From contig CAUYUJ010022503.1 in NCBI GenBank assembly GCA_963575745.1, forward strand, positions 1,336,269-1,371,268: 35,000 nt of DNA, read 5' to 3'. Origin of the DNA: Prorocentrum cordatum. Its lineage: Eukaryota > Sar > Dinophyceae > Prorocentrales > Prorocentraceae. Under the pieces are notes generated by a model. The model saw only the letters and a program-made list of their open reading frames with translations. It had not been told where the DNA came from and did not search any database. This document shows positions 10,120 through 19,439 of the stretch, piece after piece. How positions within the stretch are numbered: position 1 is the first letter of the stretch; every line of letters begins with the position of its first letter. The position numbers were made by a program, and so were the translations under genes.

Positions 10120-10397
10120 GACGACGGCGGCAGGAGGCAGGAGGCAGGAGGAGGCAGGAGGCAGGAGGCAGGAGGCAGGAGGAGGCAGGAGGCAGGAGGC
10201 AGGAGGCAGGAGGAGGAGGCAGGAGGAGGCAGGAGGCAGGAGGAGGAGGAGGAGGAGGAGGACGAGGAACAGGAGGAGGAGGAGGAGGAGGAGGAGGAGG
10301 GAGGAGGAGGAGGAGGAGGGAGGAGGAGGAGGAGGGAGGAGGAGGGAGGAGGAGGAGGAGGGAGGAGGAGGATGAGGAGGGAGGAGGAGGAGGAGCA
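10120..10397. repeat. GGAGGCA / GGAGGA polypurine microsatellite
   Basis: About 130 bp of AGGAGGC heptamers followed by about 145 bp of GGA triplets. Confidence 0.97.
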
Positions 10398-10399
10398 AG

Positions 10400-11264
10400 A
10401 TCTGAAGAACAAAACCGCGCCAGAGCTTTCTCCTCGAGTTCGGCATCGGGGGGGCCCGTTTCGGTCTCCAGGGCCGTCAGATTTCGATGTGAGGCGAGCC
10501 ACCTGCCATGATGGATCCCAGGAGGGGTCGGTGGACTGCTCTTTGGCGGATTCCGAATTCCGGGAGAGGCCCAGGGCAAGGAGGAACAGCAAATCGACGA
10601 TCATGTTTCCCGAAACAGCTTGTCTGTAAAGGTTCAGTGCGTTTCTTCGAGCGCTCGGTGGCGGAGCCCGGGCCCCCGAAATCGATGGCCCATCGTGGCT
10701 CCCCGTCGTGGCTCCCCATCGTGGCCCATCGTGGCCCCGCATCGCCCACCGCCCCCCTCCCCACATCGTGAAGCGTATGAAGTTGTTTGGGCCCTTTTGC
10801 CGCGAGGGTAGCCTTTCTCTGACTCGACCCTTGATGAGATGTATCCGTTCCGAGGGATCTATATTTACACTCCCAGATTCTAGACCCCGCATCAAATTCA
10901 GACGGGTATCCGAGCGCCATGCCGAAGCACGTGCTTGGGACTGGCAGATCTTCCCATGATCTGGAGTCATAGGTGATTTTTCTCCCCCAGTCCCCGATTT
11001 CCGTCCGAACAGTATGGCCGTTCAAAAGAAGGGGGAAACCCTGGGATACACCAAAAGGGGCCATTCGGACGCACCCCTACCGGGGATGGCCGCTCCCCCG
11101 TTGTATATCCCAGGGTCGGGCCCAACTTTTCGGGTTCATTCGAAAACGTCACAAGCCTGGGATATGGGTCGGCACATCTCCTGTCAGACCCATCGGGTGG
11201 GATGTCTTGTTGGGGAACCAACATGTCGGGTGTCGGGCGACATGTGGGGGATCGGGAAAGTGCA
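10400..11264. other. No gene recognised; short repeats
   Basis: Tandem ATCGTGGC words at about 10690-10740. A 10-bp inverted repeat CCCTGGGATA (11039-11048) / TATCCCAGGG (11106-11115) spans 57 bp. No protein motif was found. Confidence 0.4.
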
Positions 11265-11315
11265 AGGGCGCCCCCTTGAGGGCGCGAAGTTCTTCGCGCC
11301 CTCGCGCTTCGCGGT
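11265..11315 (+). repeat. CTTCGCG hairpin element
   Basis: GGGCGCGAAG at 11280-11289 pairs perfectly with CTTCGCGCCC at 11292-11301, followed by CTCGCGCTTCGCGG. Same family as 2285-2450. Confidence 0.7.
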
Positions 11316-11499
11316 TCGGCTCCGATTCCGTTGGGCGTTGCGCGATCTCAGGCCAGTGTGCTGTAGCGTTTGGTGTGTCTCAAGGAAAAATGTGTCGAGA
11401 TGCCGGCTTAGGCCCAGGGGTTAACCAAGTCGATCGGGCAGAAGGGCAGAAGAGGCTATGATGAAGATGTCAGCCTCGTCGTCCCTCTCTCCCCTGGGG

Positions 11500-11572
11500 A
11501 GCGGCGCGAGGGCGCGAAGTTGCTCGCGCTCTCGCGCTTCGCGCAGCGCGAAGCGCGAAGTTAGGCGCCCTT
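11500..11572 (+). repeat. CTTCGCG hairpin element, long form
   Basis: Starts GGCGCGAGGGCGCGAAGTTG and ends with a hairpin in which 11531-11543 pairs with 11547-11560 (core GCGCTTCGCG / CGCGAAGCGC). It closely matches the second copy at about 2384-2450, including the flanking GGCGCGAG and the AGTT after the stem. Confidence 0.7.
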
Positions 11573-12207
11573 GGAAAGGGGGGGTACACAATCTGCTGTG
11601 TGCGGCCCGTTCTGGCGCCGCAGCCTGGCGCTCTTTTCGATGCATGACCACCCCTGGCGCCTGGATGCGCTGGGGAAGCCGGGGCAGCCGGCTGCATGCA
11701 GCTGATCCCCTGACCCCCGCTTGTGCCACCCCTCCGTTCCGTCCGCCCCGGCACGGGATGTCATCCTCTCTGTCAGGGGTTGCTAAAGGTGCCCATTGGC
11801 CCAATGTGCGCCCAGCATTTCGCTCAACTTTGGAGCCCCTGGGGCCCTCGGGGCCTCGTGATGGGGGTGCTCTGGAGGCCGTGGGGGTCTCCGTGGAAGT
11901 CCTGGGGGCACCCCGGGCCAGGGGCACTTTCAGCAACTCCCGACTCCGTGCGGCCGCCAAGAGAGGGCTCGACTTCGCGAGCCTGCGCCTCCCTTGACGG
12001 CGCGCCCCCCCGCCCCCCCCTGGCCCTCTTCTCTCCCTGCTCCCCGAGCGGCCAAGGCACCGGGGTCTGACGCCCAGCCGGAGCACCGACCACGCCTCCC
12101 CTCACTCACGAAGAGCCCGAGGGGTTTCAGAGACTCTGCTGGCAACCCCTGGCATGAGCCCCTGCGCAAGCGTCGTAAGAGCCTTCGGGCCATGTGCCGT
12201 GGGGGGC
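11573..12207. other. No gene recognised
   Basis: GC-rich, open in several frames, without a recognisable domain or repeat. Confidence 0.35.
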
Positions 12208-12785
12208 CTACACTCCGAACTGGGTGTCGTCAGCTGCTTTGAGAAGCACCCCCCTGCAACTGAGACAGATTGCAGTCGGGAGCTCGGAGCTGTCGGGCCC
12301 CTCCAGCATGAGCTCCGATAGCGCTTGCACCTTGGCGCCGCTGGCAACCGGCTCACGTTTAATGGCCAGCGTCCGCGGCCCAACTCCATCCTCACATTTC
12401 GTTCTCCTCGGCTGTACGAGCCGACACAACTCGCACCGGGGGGGGCTGGGGCTCGAACTCGGGACGTGGGGTCGTGTAGAGTTCACCAACACAAGCCCGC
12501 CAGTCGCCTTCCTCGCGGTCCTGTCAATGGCCGTATCCTGGAAGTTAGTTCTCGCCCTCCTGGTTGCAATGGGGTGCTCCATTCGCTCCACGACTTGGAG
12601 ATCCTGCTCGTGCCTCTTCCTGCTAGCGGCTTCCGCGCGAAACGTGCGCGCACCTCCCTTGGCCCAGGCATCCGCGTAACTATTGCCGTCCAGGTCGCGC
12701 TGAGAAATGCGCCCGTCGAGAATTGCATCTTCCCCAATATTTCTCTTGACCCTTAGCAGCGTGAGATGCGATGGCCAACACTCGC
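12208..12785 (-). pseudogene. Retroelement RNase H C-terminal fragment
   Basis: Read on the minus strand from about 12785 down to the stop near 12208, the frame runs LLRVKRNIGEDAIL, DGRISQRDL, then DGNSYADAWAKGGA (about 12648-12690) and ATRRARTNFQDTA. GN-x-x-AD followed by AK-x-GA is the signature of the last catalytic aspartate of RNase HI domains in retroelements. A Cys pair (CELC) and a later CLSC follow and may be the remains of a C-terminal zinc site. No reverse transcriptase was seen upstream, where a CT-rich tract and repeats begin. This is probably a 5'-truncated, inactive LINE copy. The frame itself is intact, so it is either young or fortuitously open. Confidence 0.55.
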
Positions 12786-13445
12786 CCTCTCTCTCTCTTT
12801 CTCACCCGCCAATAACTACCTACATCCTCGAGTGTTCCTCCTCTACCTCTCGTTACCCCTGTGTGGACCTTCTTCACCTTCTTCTGACCATCTCGGGCCG
12901 TCGTGGAGGCATCTTGGGCCATCTTGGCGGCCTCTGTGGTCTTCTGCGGCCGCCTTGGAATCCTCGGAGAGGCTTTCAGAGCCCCAGGGTGGCGTCAGCG
13001 CGGCCCAGGAGGCCTCGGGAGGGGCGGCGGTGCATGCAAGGAAGTGTGAGAGGGTGGGGGTGGGGGCTTAGAAGACGTACAGAAGCCCTGCCAGACAGCA
13101 CTTGGCAGAGGGTGCGGTGCGTGCCAGGGAGGTACGGTGGCGAATGTTGTTTGCAGCTTGGGGCTTCCTGGGCGATCTTGGAACCATCTTGCGGCCCGAA
13201 AAGCCCATTGGAAGCGAACATGCAGGAAGGCCAACATCATTTCGACAACCAAAAGCTTGAACCTGTTTTGCCTATCGGGGATGTCCTTGGGAGGCTCCCA
13301 GGCTATTTGGAGCTGTCTTGGGGCCGTGTGGTGGCCTCTTAGAGGCATGCCAGGGGCCACCTTGAGCCAACTTGGACCAGCTTGCGCCATCTTGGAGGCC
13401 ATCGTTAGGGTTCCAATGATGCCCCCGCAAGGGCAATCTGATTCA
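12786..13445. other. No gene recognised; CATCTTGG-type repeats
   Basis: Short dispersed words built on CATCTTGG and GCCATCTTGGAGGCC occur at 12890-12960 and 13360-13405. There is a CT tract at 12786-12802. No coding motif. Confidence 0.4.
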
Positions 13446-13905
13446 GAAACATGAAGATGTGTTTCTTGGCTTTGAGCGAAAGGGTGGCATCAATGACAGT
13501 CCCACTGTCGGTTCCGGATGTGCCAGGTGCGCCATGCGAGCCGCGATCGCGCCAGGCGCGTCACGCTCGCAGAGTGAACAAGGCGGCGACAGATGCGCCA
13601 ATGCACTTGTCAGCCCACAGTGTGCAATACGTAGACCTCCCCACCATCCCTGTGTAAAACCAGAGCAAAGTTTCGGCGGGGTGGTCGGCATGGTGTATAC
13701 GTAGTGTGTGTAGCCACAATCAGGTTGCCTTGGTTTTTGATATGGAGGTGAGCGAGCGCACTGCGGCTGATCTGACCATCCCCCGCCGCTCCCGTCACCA
13801 GTCAGTGCGAAGTGGTCTCGGTGCGCGCGCTCGTTATCCAGATTTTGTCTCCATTTGCACGTCGTCGTACAGTTCGCCGGCGAGCGGGGGGAAGTAAGTT
13901 GGCGG
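13446..13905. other. No gene recognised
   Basis: Open frames on both strands lack recognisable motifs. The words TGTATACGTAGTG and GCAATACGTAGAC recur. Confidence 0.3.
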
Positions 13906-13907
13906 GG

Positions 13908-14045
13908 CTTTTCAGAAGGCCTACAGTCTTCTGAGAGGTTTTCTGTGTCTTCGGGGAAGCGTCGTCCCAGAAGGCCGCGGGACTTCCGAGCTTTCTGAGA
14001 AGGCTCGCCCCTTCTCACTTCCCCGTGGGCTCGCCGCCGAATTGT
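13908..14045 (+). repeat. AGAAGG inverted-repeat element
   Basis: Contains TTTTCAGAAGGCC, CTTCTGAGAGG, CCCAGAAGGCC, TTTCTGAGAAGGC and ends CCCTTCTCACTTCCCCGTGGGCTCGCCGCCGA. The same set of words, including the CTTCTCACTTC end and CTCGCCGCCGA, recurs at 25030-25185. Shorter relatives are at 15205-15295 and 27325-27412. Confidence 0.7.
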
Positions 14046-14445
14046 CTTTCGACCGGGATGGCGGGGAGGGGGACGCATAGTCCCTGATTGGCAGCCGGTC
14101 GAGTGGGGGAGGGGGTTTATGCAAACAAGGAGCAGTGATGGAACCTTCGGCGAAGGGAAAGAAGGGGGTTGGACGAAGAAGCGCCCCAAGCCACTTGCGC
14201 CCCAGATCTCGGGGGGGAGGAGCAGAGAGAGGATGAGGAGGAGGGGTCGTCTCTGGTCCCTGGATGGGTGTCCAGCCGCTGTCGCTGCCCAGACCGAAAA
14301 TTCAACATTGGTTCCCCGTTCCAGCGCCCGTGGCCAGCACGGCCAGCAGTGGCGTCCAGGTGCAGTTCCCCGAGGCTCGTGAAGCCTGTAATGCAACGGG
14401 TCCCCGGCTACCTTTCTCCTTCGTTGTGGTCTCCCGAGGCGGCAG

Positions 14446-14565
14446 GTCCGAGCCGTGCATCGGCTGGAAGGTCGTCAGTGCGCCCGAGGGGGGCCCGTGC
14501 GACCCCGATGGGTGGCAGTACGGCTTCGACTTCTACGAGGCGGCGGCCCTCCGCGCCAACGATGC
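14446..14565 (+). CDS. DysF C-terminal-type exon (partial gene)
   Basis: A pyrimidine-rich stretch ending in GGCGGCAG|G (acceptor AG at 14444-14445) precedes the frame SEPCIGWKVVSAPEGGPCD followed by PDGWQYGFDFYEA. GW(x)V followed by a D-x-x-GW-x-Y-x-x-DF core is the hallmark of the DysF C-terminal half (TECPR, peroxin and dysferlin families). The VASt segment 6.8 kb upstream, same strand, ends in the DysF N-terminal pattern, so both may be exons of one gene with a repeat-filled intron. The donor is not resolved; the frame stays open to about 14703. No start codon is implied. Recall-based, moderate certainty. Confidence 0.45.
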
Positions 14566-15200
14566 TCCCAGTGTGGAGATTCCCGGGCTTCTTGGAAGCC
14601 TTTTCTCCAACGGGTGTTTGCGCATGTGGGCTTCTGGTTCTGAAGGCAGAACCTGGGCTGAGAGGGTGTCCCACCAGTCCACTCCGCGTCCAGTGTGTTG
14701 CTAATCTTGTGTGGTGTGAAGATGTATGGAGTGTGGAATGGGGTCGACTCGGAGCGTGCGGTCGAATCCAATATGGTCTGCAGGCGTGTCATGTGTGCGG
14801 GTTTGGCCTTGTTGATATTTTGCGTTGGGCGACTCGGTGGTATCCGATCGCGGACGTCTGGGCGCTCAATGCTAGTCGCGTGCAGAAGTGCTGTCATCCA
14901 AGTGAGGCGTTCCAAAAAGGGTCTTGCCTTCGAGGATCGAAGGAGTTGTCATCTCTTCTTCGGCGGAAGGCGGCAGAAGGGCGACAGAAGTAAAGCGAAG
15001 CCGCCTCCGCCAGCGGAAGCTCGGCGGGAGCCAGCGGAAGTAAAAACCCATGTCTTTAAAGAGAGGAGAACGCGTTTTTGGGTTTCAGGATTCCCAGGGT
15101 CGGTCAAGTAGCGCCGATTCCCCCGAGCAATTCCTGCCTTGCACGGGGGTGTTGGCCACACGCAGTGGGGGGTAGGGGGAGGGGGGGAAGGTTCCCTAAA
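14566..15200. other. No gene recognised
   Basis: Around 14950-15045 there are clustered GGCGGAAG/GCCAGCGGAAG words. No protein motif. If the DysF exon belongs to a gene, its further exons were not found. Confidence 0.35.
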
Positions 15201-15204
15201 GAGC

Positions 15205-15295
15205 ACCCCTGCTTCTTAGAAGGCGCGGGCCTTCTCTATGCACGTAAGGCCGGCGCCTTCTAAGGAGCACCCCTGCTTCCAAGAAGCCTCCCCCC
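15205..15295 (+). repeat. AGAAGG inverted-repeat element, short form
   Basis: GAGCACCCCTGCTTCTTAGAA at about 15200 recurs as GAGCACCCCTGCTTCCAAGAA at about 15263, with GGCGCGGGCCTTCT and GCCGGCGCCTTCTAAGGA between them. Related to 13908-14045. Confidence 0.55.
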
Positions 15296-15525
15296 CCCCT
15301 CCCCCCCCTCGGCCCCCCCCCCTGGGCGCGCCGCCAGGAGTGGCGGGGCTTCGCCCCCCCCCCCCCTCCCCCCCTCCCCTCGGCGCCCCCCTCCCTCCCC
15401 CCCCCCCCCTCCCTCCCTCCCCCTCCCCCCCTCCCCCCCCTCCCCCCCCCTCCCCCCCCTCCCCCCCTCCCCCCCCTCGGCCCCCCCCCCCTGGGCGCGC
15501 CGCCAGGAGTGGCGGGGCTTCGCCC
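15287..15525. repeat. Poly-C/CT tract containing a 46-bp direct repeat
   Basis: CCCCCTCC-type simple sequence interrupted twice by CTGGGCGCGCCGCCAGGAGT plus GGCGGGGCTTCGCCC (about 15321-15355 and 15491-15525). The repeat itself contains the inverted pair GGCG/CGCC around GCGCGC. Confidence 0.9.
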
Positions 15526-15830
15526 GTGGCCGGGTCGGTGGCGGTGCGGTCTCGCCGAGTGCCCCCCGCGGGGGGCCGCCTCCGTGGGCGCCTCCGTGGC
15601 TCGGCCGTTGCCAGCCCGTGGGCGCCTCGCGCTGCCCACCGCACAGCTCGAGCCGCACGGCTTCCACCGCACACGGTGCAGTCGGCCTGGATTGGCAGGT
15701 CGGCCCTGCCAAGCGAAGGGTGCCCTCGTGTCCCGTCTTCAGAGGCCCGTGCCCTCTGCACTCCTATGGCAGTCTAGCCCTCGGAAGGGTCTTGTGTCCT
15801 CTCGCGTGCCCTCTCCAGTCGAGTCCGACT
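15526..15830. other. No gene recognised
   Basis: GC-rich, open in several frames. No motif or repeat recognised. Confidence 0.35.
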
Positions 15831-15832
15831 GC

Positions 15833-15995
15833 AGCTTGCACCAGCTATTACACAACATTGTTTGCATCACCTGCCTTAGCTCATAAGTGACACCACACAG
15901 CTCGCAGCCTGCACCACATAGCTTACGCCACATAGCTTGCACCACATAGGTCAACACATGCAGCTTGCACCAGATAGTTTACACAACATACTTTG
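15833..15995 (+). repeat. Degenerate ~15-17-bp minisatellite (TTGCACCACATAG)
   Basis: GCTTGCACCAGCTA, GCCTGCACCACATAGC, TTACGCCACATAGC, TTGCACCACATAGG, GCTTGCACCAGATAG and TTACACAACATA follow one another as diverged units. Confidence 0.8.
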
Positions 15996-16004
15996 CTCCC
16001 AGTT

Positions 16005-16465
16005 TCCCTGTCCTGTCCCTCTCCCTCCCTTTTTCCTTTGCCTCTCCTGTCCCTATCTGTGTCTGCTTCCCTTCCCCTGCCTCTTCCCTTTCCTGTTCCT
16101 GTTTCGTCTCAACTTCCATTTCCCCACTCTTCATGTTTCTCTTCCCCTTTCTTTGTCTCTTTCCCTTTTCCCTCTTTCCCTTCCCCTCCCGTTTCCCCCT
16201 AGCTTTTTCCCTCTCCTTCTCCCCCCTCTCTTTCCTATCTCCTGGTGTGTGTTCCCTCTCGCGCTCCTGTTCTCGTTCCCTCTGCAGCTATCTTCACATG
16301 TCGACCTCTCTTTCAGTTTCCCTGCCATTCCCTGCCCATTTCCTTTTCCCTTCGTTCTTTCCATCCGCCTTCCCTCTACCAGTCCCCTGTTTCCCTTCCC
16401 CTGTCGCTTCCCCTCGCCTTGCCCTCCCTTTGCCCTTCCCCTTTCTCTTGCCATCCCTTTTTTTC
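16005..16465. repeat. Long polypyrimidine (TTCCC/CTCT) tract
   Basis: About 460 bp almost entirely C and T on the plus strand without a strict period. Long Pro/Ser/Phe/Leu frames across it are artefacts. Confidence 0.9.
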
Positions 16466-16655
16466 CTTGTGTACATGTATACTTGCGTATACATCTATAC
16501 ATCTACATCAGTATATCATATAACAGGGAACCGGGCCCCCGGCCCCGGGGGCGGCCCAATTCCCCCCCCTCGTTTTTATTCCCGGGGAGGGGCCGACCCT
16601 TTTCGGGGCGCTTCGGGGCCGGGCCCGCTGTTGGGGGGCTGCAAATCGGCGCTCA

Positions 16656-16770
16656 GAGCGATCGATCAGCCGTGTGGGCGCACCACTGGTCGTCCGGCAT
16701 GCCCGTGCGGCCAGCGTCCTCGTCCCTCGCGCAGTCGATGGTGACGCCCTTGCGGAGCGTCTGACCCTGC
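16656..16770 (-). CDS. Candidate terminal exon, unknown protein
   Basis: On the minus strand, CACGCTGTCGCAG|GG near 16771 looks like a splice acceptor after a pyrimidine-rich stretch. The frame then reads GQTLRKGVTIDCARDEDAGR, TGMPDDQWCAHTADRSL and stops at TGA. The residue mix (two Cys, acidic/polar, codons ending in C or G) looks coding, unlike the surrounding repeats. The frame is also open upstream, so the acceptor is only a suggestion. I do not recognise the family, and no partner exon was identified on that strand. Confidence 0.25.
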
Positions 16771-16960
16771 GACAGCGTGGAGGTGAGGTAGGACGCGTGA
16801 GCGTGAGTCAGAGCGAGTCCCGGGCGGCGCACAGTGCGTGGCCCCGAGCTCTGCCACGTGAACTCTTGCTCGCTGGGCCTGAACATCAGCAAACTCCGGG
16901 CCCGTGCCTTGGCCTGGCCGTCGTCGTCGGCGTCTTCGGCGCTCTGTCGCAGCACCTGTG

Positions 16961-17262
16961 CCCGATTCGGCTGACGATGGGTTACCACCGCCAGCCCGGA
17001 GACAAATATTCCCCCCTGCCCCCGATTCGGCCGAGGATGGGTTACCACATCTGGCCCGGACGCAAGGGTTCCCCCCTGCGCCTGGTTCGGCTGACGATGG
17101 GTTACCACCGCCAGCCCGGAGACAAGGGTTTCCCCCTGCCCCCGATTCGGCTGACAATGGGTTACCACCGCCAGCCTGGAGACAAGGATTTCCCCTTGCC
17201 CCCGCTTCGACCGATGATGGGTTACCATCCCCCGCCCGGACGCAAGGGTTTCCCCCTGCGCC
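16961..17262 (+). repeat. Five tandem 60-bp repeats
   Basis: Five exactly 60-bp units (GATTCGGCTGACGATGGGTT, ACCACCGCCAGCCCGGAGAC, then TTCCCCCTGCC-like sequence). The period is a multiple of three, so all frames on both strands stay open. In one frame each unit reads R-x-x-MGYH-x-x-PG-x-K-x-x-PL. Units 2 and 5 share a CGGACGCAAGG variant, units 1, 3 and 4 CGGAGACAA. Confidence 0.95.
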
Positions 17263-17350
17263 CGGCCGCCGTCGTCGTCCTCACCTCCTGTTCCCCCTCT
17301 CCCTCTTCACCTGATGGGTCAGGCGAATCGCCCTCTGAAGAACGCATAGG

Positions 17351-17757
17351 GAGGGGGCTCCCCCGCCTGAGACCTCCTCACAGTTCACTCACAGACGAGG
17401 CTCCCCGCCGGATAATTCCCCCATATTCAGGCTTCGGGAGCCCCAAAGTGACGACCCGCTGAACGGGGGTTGAGGTGCGGGCGGGACGAGCTGGGCAGCT
17501 AAACTGCCCAGCCGGTGATCCGGGACATCATGTTTTTAGTCCGGCTGCGGCCGGCTACGGGGTTGAGGACGACCCGCTCGGACTAAAAACATGAAGTGCA
17601 GGCCCCATAAGGGGGGGGCTCCCGCCTGAGACTTCCCCACAGTTCACTCACAGACGAGGCTCCCCGCCGGATGTTTCCCCCATGTTCAGGCCTCGGGAAC
17701 CCCAAAGTGGCGACGGTTACAGGTTCGAGGATGACCCGCTCGGATGAAATATTCAAC
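17351..17757 (+). repeat. ~160-bp tandem family, left block (2 copies with hairpin spacer)
   Basis: Copies at 17351-17462 (truncated) and 17602-17757 carry GGCTCCC, GCCTGAGAC, CAGTTCACTCACAGACGAGG and the ending GATGACCCGCTCGGATGAAA. The spacer holds two hairpins: GCTGGGCAG (17490-17498) / CTGCCCAGC (17504-17512), and a 15-bp inverted pair 17529-17543 / 17579-17593 around CATGTTTTTAGTCCG. Confidence 0.9.
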
Positions 17758-17807
17758 TATGTGCAGTTGTGGGTACCGCAATTGTGAATATCTTCTTCGG
17801 TGAAGCT

Positions 17808-19340
17808 CTCTATGGGGCCACGAAGCGCTGCACTGGGTGGGGGGAACGCATGCGGGCGGTAGCGCTGGGGCCGTCGGTGGAGCTCCCTATAGGGCCACGA
17901 AGCGCTGTACTGGGTGGTTGAAAATGGCAAATTGGGTGTGTGGGGCGCATGCGGGCGGTCCCACTGGGGCCTTACGTGGAGCTCCCAATGGGGCCACGAA
18001 ACGATGTATTGGGTGGGTGAAAATGCTAAATTGGGCTTCCGGGGCGCCTGCGGGCGGTCCCACTGGGGGCTTCGGTCCTTATGGGGCCACGGAACGTTGT
18101 ATTGGGTGGATGACAATGCCACATTGGGTGTGCGGGACGCACGCGGACGGTCCCACTGGGGGCTTCGTTGCAGCTCCCTATTGGGGCCACCAAGCGCTGT
18201 ACTGGGTGGGTGAAAATGTTAAATTGCGTGTGTGGGACGCATGTGGGCGGTCCCACTGGGGGCTTCGGTGGAGCTCCTTATTGGGGCCATGAAGCGCCGC
18301 ACTGGGTGGGTGAAAATGCCAAATTGGGTTTCCAGGGCGCCTGCGGGCGGTCCCGCTGGGAGCTTTGGTTGAGTTCCTTCCTATGGGGCCACGAAGCGTT
18401 GTGTTGGGTGGGTGAAAATGCCAAACTGGGTGTGCGGGACGCACGCGGACGGTCCCACTGGGGGCTTCGGTGGAGCTCCTCCTTATGGGGCCACGAAACG
18501 CGATACTGGTGGATTGGGTGTGCGGGACGCATGTGGGCGGTCCCACTGGGGATTTCGGTGGAGCTTCCTATGGGGCCACGAAACGCTGTAGTGGGTGGCT
18601 GAAACTGCCAAATCGGGTGTGTGGGAAGCATGTGGGCGGTCCCACTGGGGATTTCGGTGGAGTTCCCTACTGGGGCCACGAAACGCTGTACTGAGTTGGT
18701 GAAAATGTTCAAGTGCGTGTGCGAAACGCATGCGAGCGGTCCAACTGGGGGCTTCGGTGGAGCTTCCCTATGGGGCCACGAAGCGCAATACTGGGTGGGT
18801 GAAAAAAAATGCCAAAGTGGGCTTCCGGAGCGCATTCGGACGGTCCCAGTGGCCACGAAACACCGTACTGGGTGTGGCGGACGCATGTGGCCACCCCCAC
18901 TGGGCCTTTGGGTGGGGCTCCCTACGGGGCCACGAAGCGCTGTACTGGGTGTGGCGGACGCATGTGGCCACCCCCACTGGGGCGTAATGTGGAGTTCCTT
19001 ATGGGGCCACGAAGCGCTGTACTGGGCGTGGTGGGCGCATGTGGTATCCCCACTTGGGCTTTACGTGGAGCTTCCCTATGGGGCCACGAAGCGCTGAACA
19101 GGGTGCGGCGGACGCATATGGCCACCCCAACTTGGCCCATAGGCGGGGCTCCCTATGGGGCCACGCCACGCTGTACTGGGTGTGGCGGACGCATGTGGTA
19201 CCCCCACTGGGCCTTACGTGGAGCTCCCTATCGGGCCACGAAGCGCTGTACTGGGTCTGGCGGACGCGTGTTGTACCCCCATTGGGGTCCTACATGGAGT
19301 TCCCTATGGGACCACGCTGTACTGGGTATGGCGGACGCAT
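17808..19340 (+). repeat. Satellite array, 75-97-bp units (GGGGCCACGAAGCG family)
   Basis: About 18 tandem units. From 17.8 to about 18.85 kb units are roughly 97 bp: GGGGCCACGAAGCGCTGTAC, TGGGTGGGTGAAAATG, CCAAATTGGGTGTG, GGACGCATGCGGGCGGTCCC, ACTGGGGGCTTCGGTGGAGC. From about 18.85 kb units are about 75-77 bp because the GGTGAAAATGCCAAATTGG part is missing. The same core family occurs at 23.7-24.96 kb and, inverted, at 26.17-26.41 kb. Confidence 0.95.
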
Positions 19341-19439
19341 GTGGGAGGGGGGGCAGCGGGAGGAGGAGGAGACGCAGGGACCGTCTCTTCAAAACGAGGA
19401 CCCAACACCACAGACCACAGGATGGTTGGGAACATGTGC

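Noticed and set aside
9683-10970. Two long minus-strand frames (298 and 349 codons)
   Set aside because: Large parts translate the GGA polypurine tract. The GC-rich remainder is open in several frames with none favoured.
16005-16465. Pro/Leu/Phe-rich membrane protein frame
   Set aside because: The sequence is a plain C/T tract and all three frames are open. Hydrophobicity is a by-product of composition.
16961-17262. CRISPR array
   Set aside because: The units are tandem without unique spacers, differ by substitutions, and the setting is eukaryotic.
17808-19340. Tandemly duplicated gene family or repeat protein
   Set aside because: Unit length varies (75 to 97 bp) and is not a multiple of three, so the reading frame is not kept between units.
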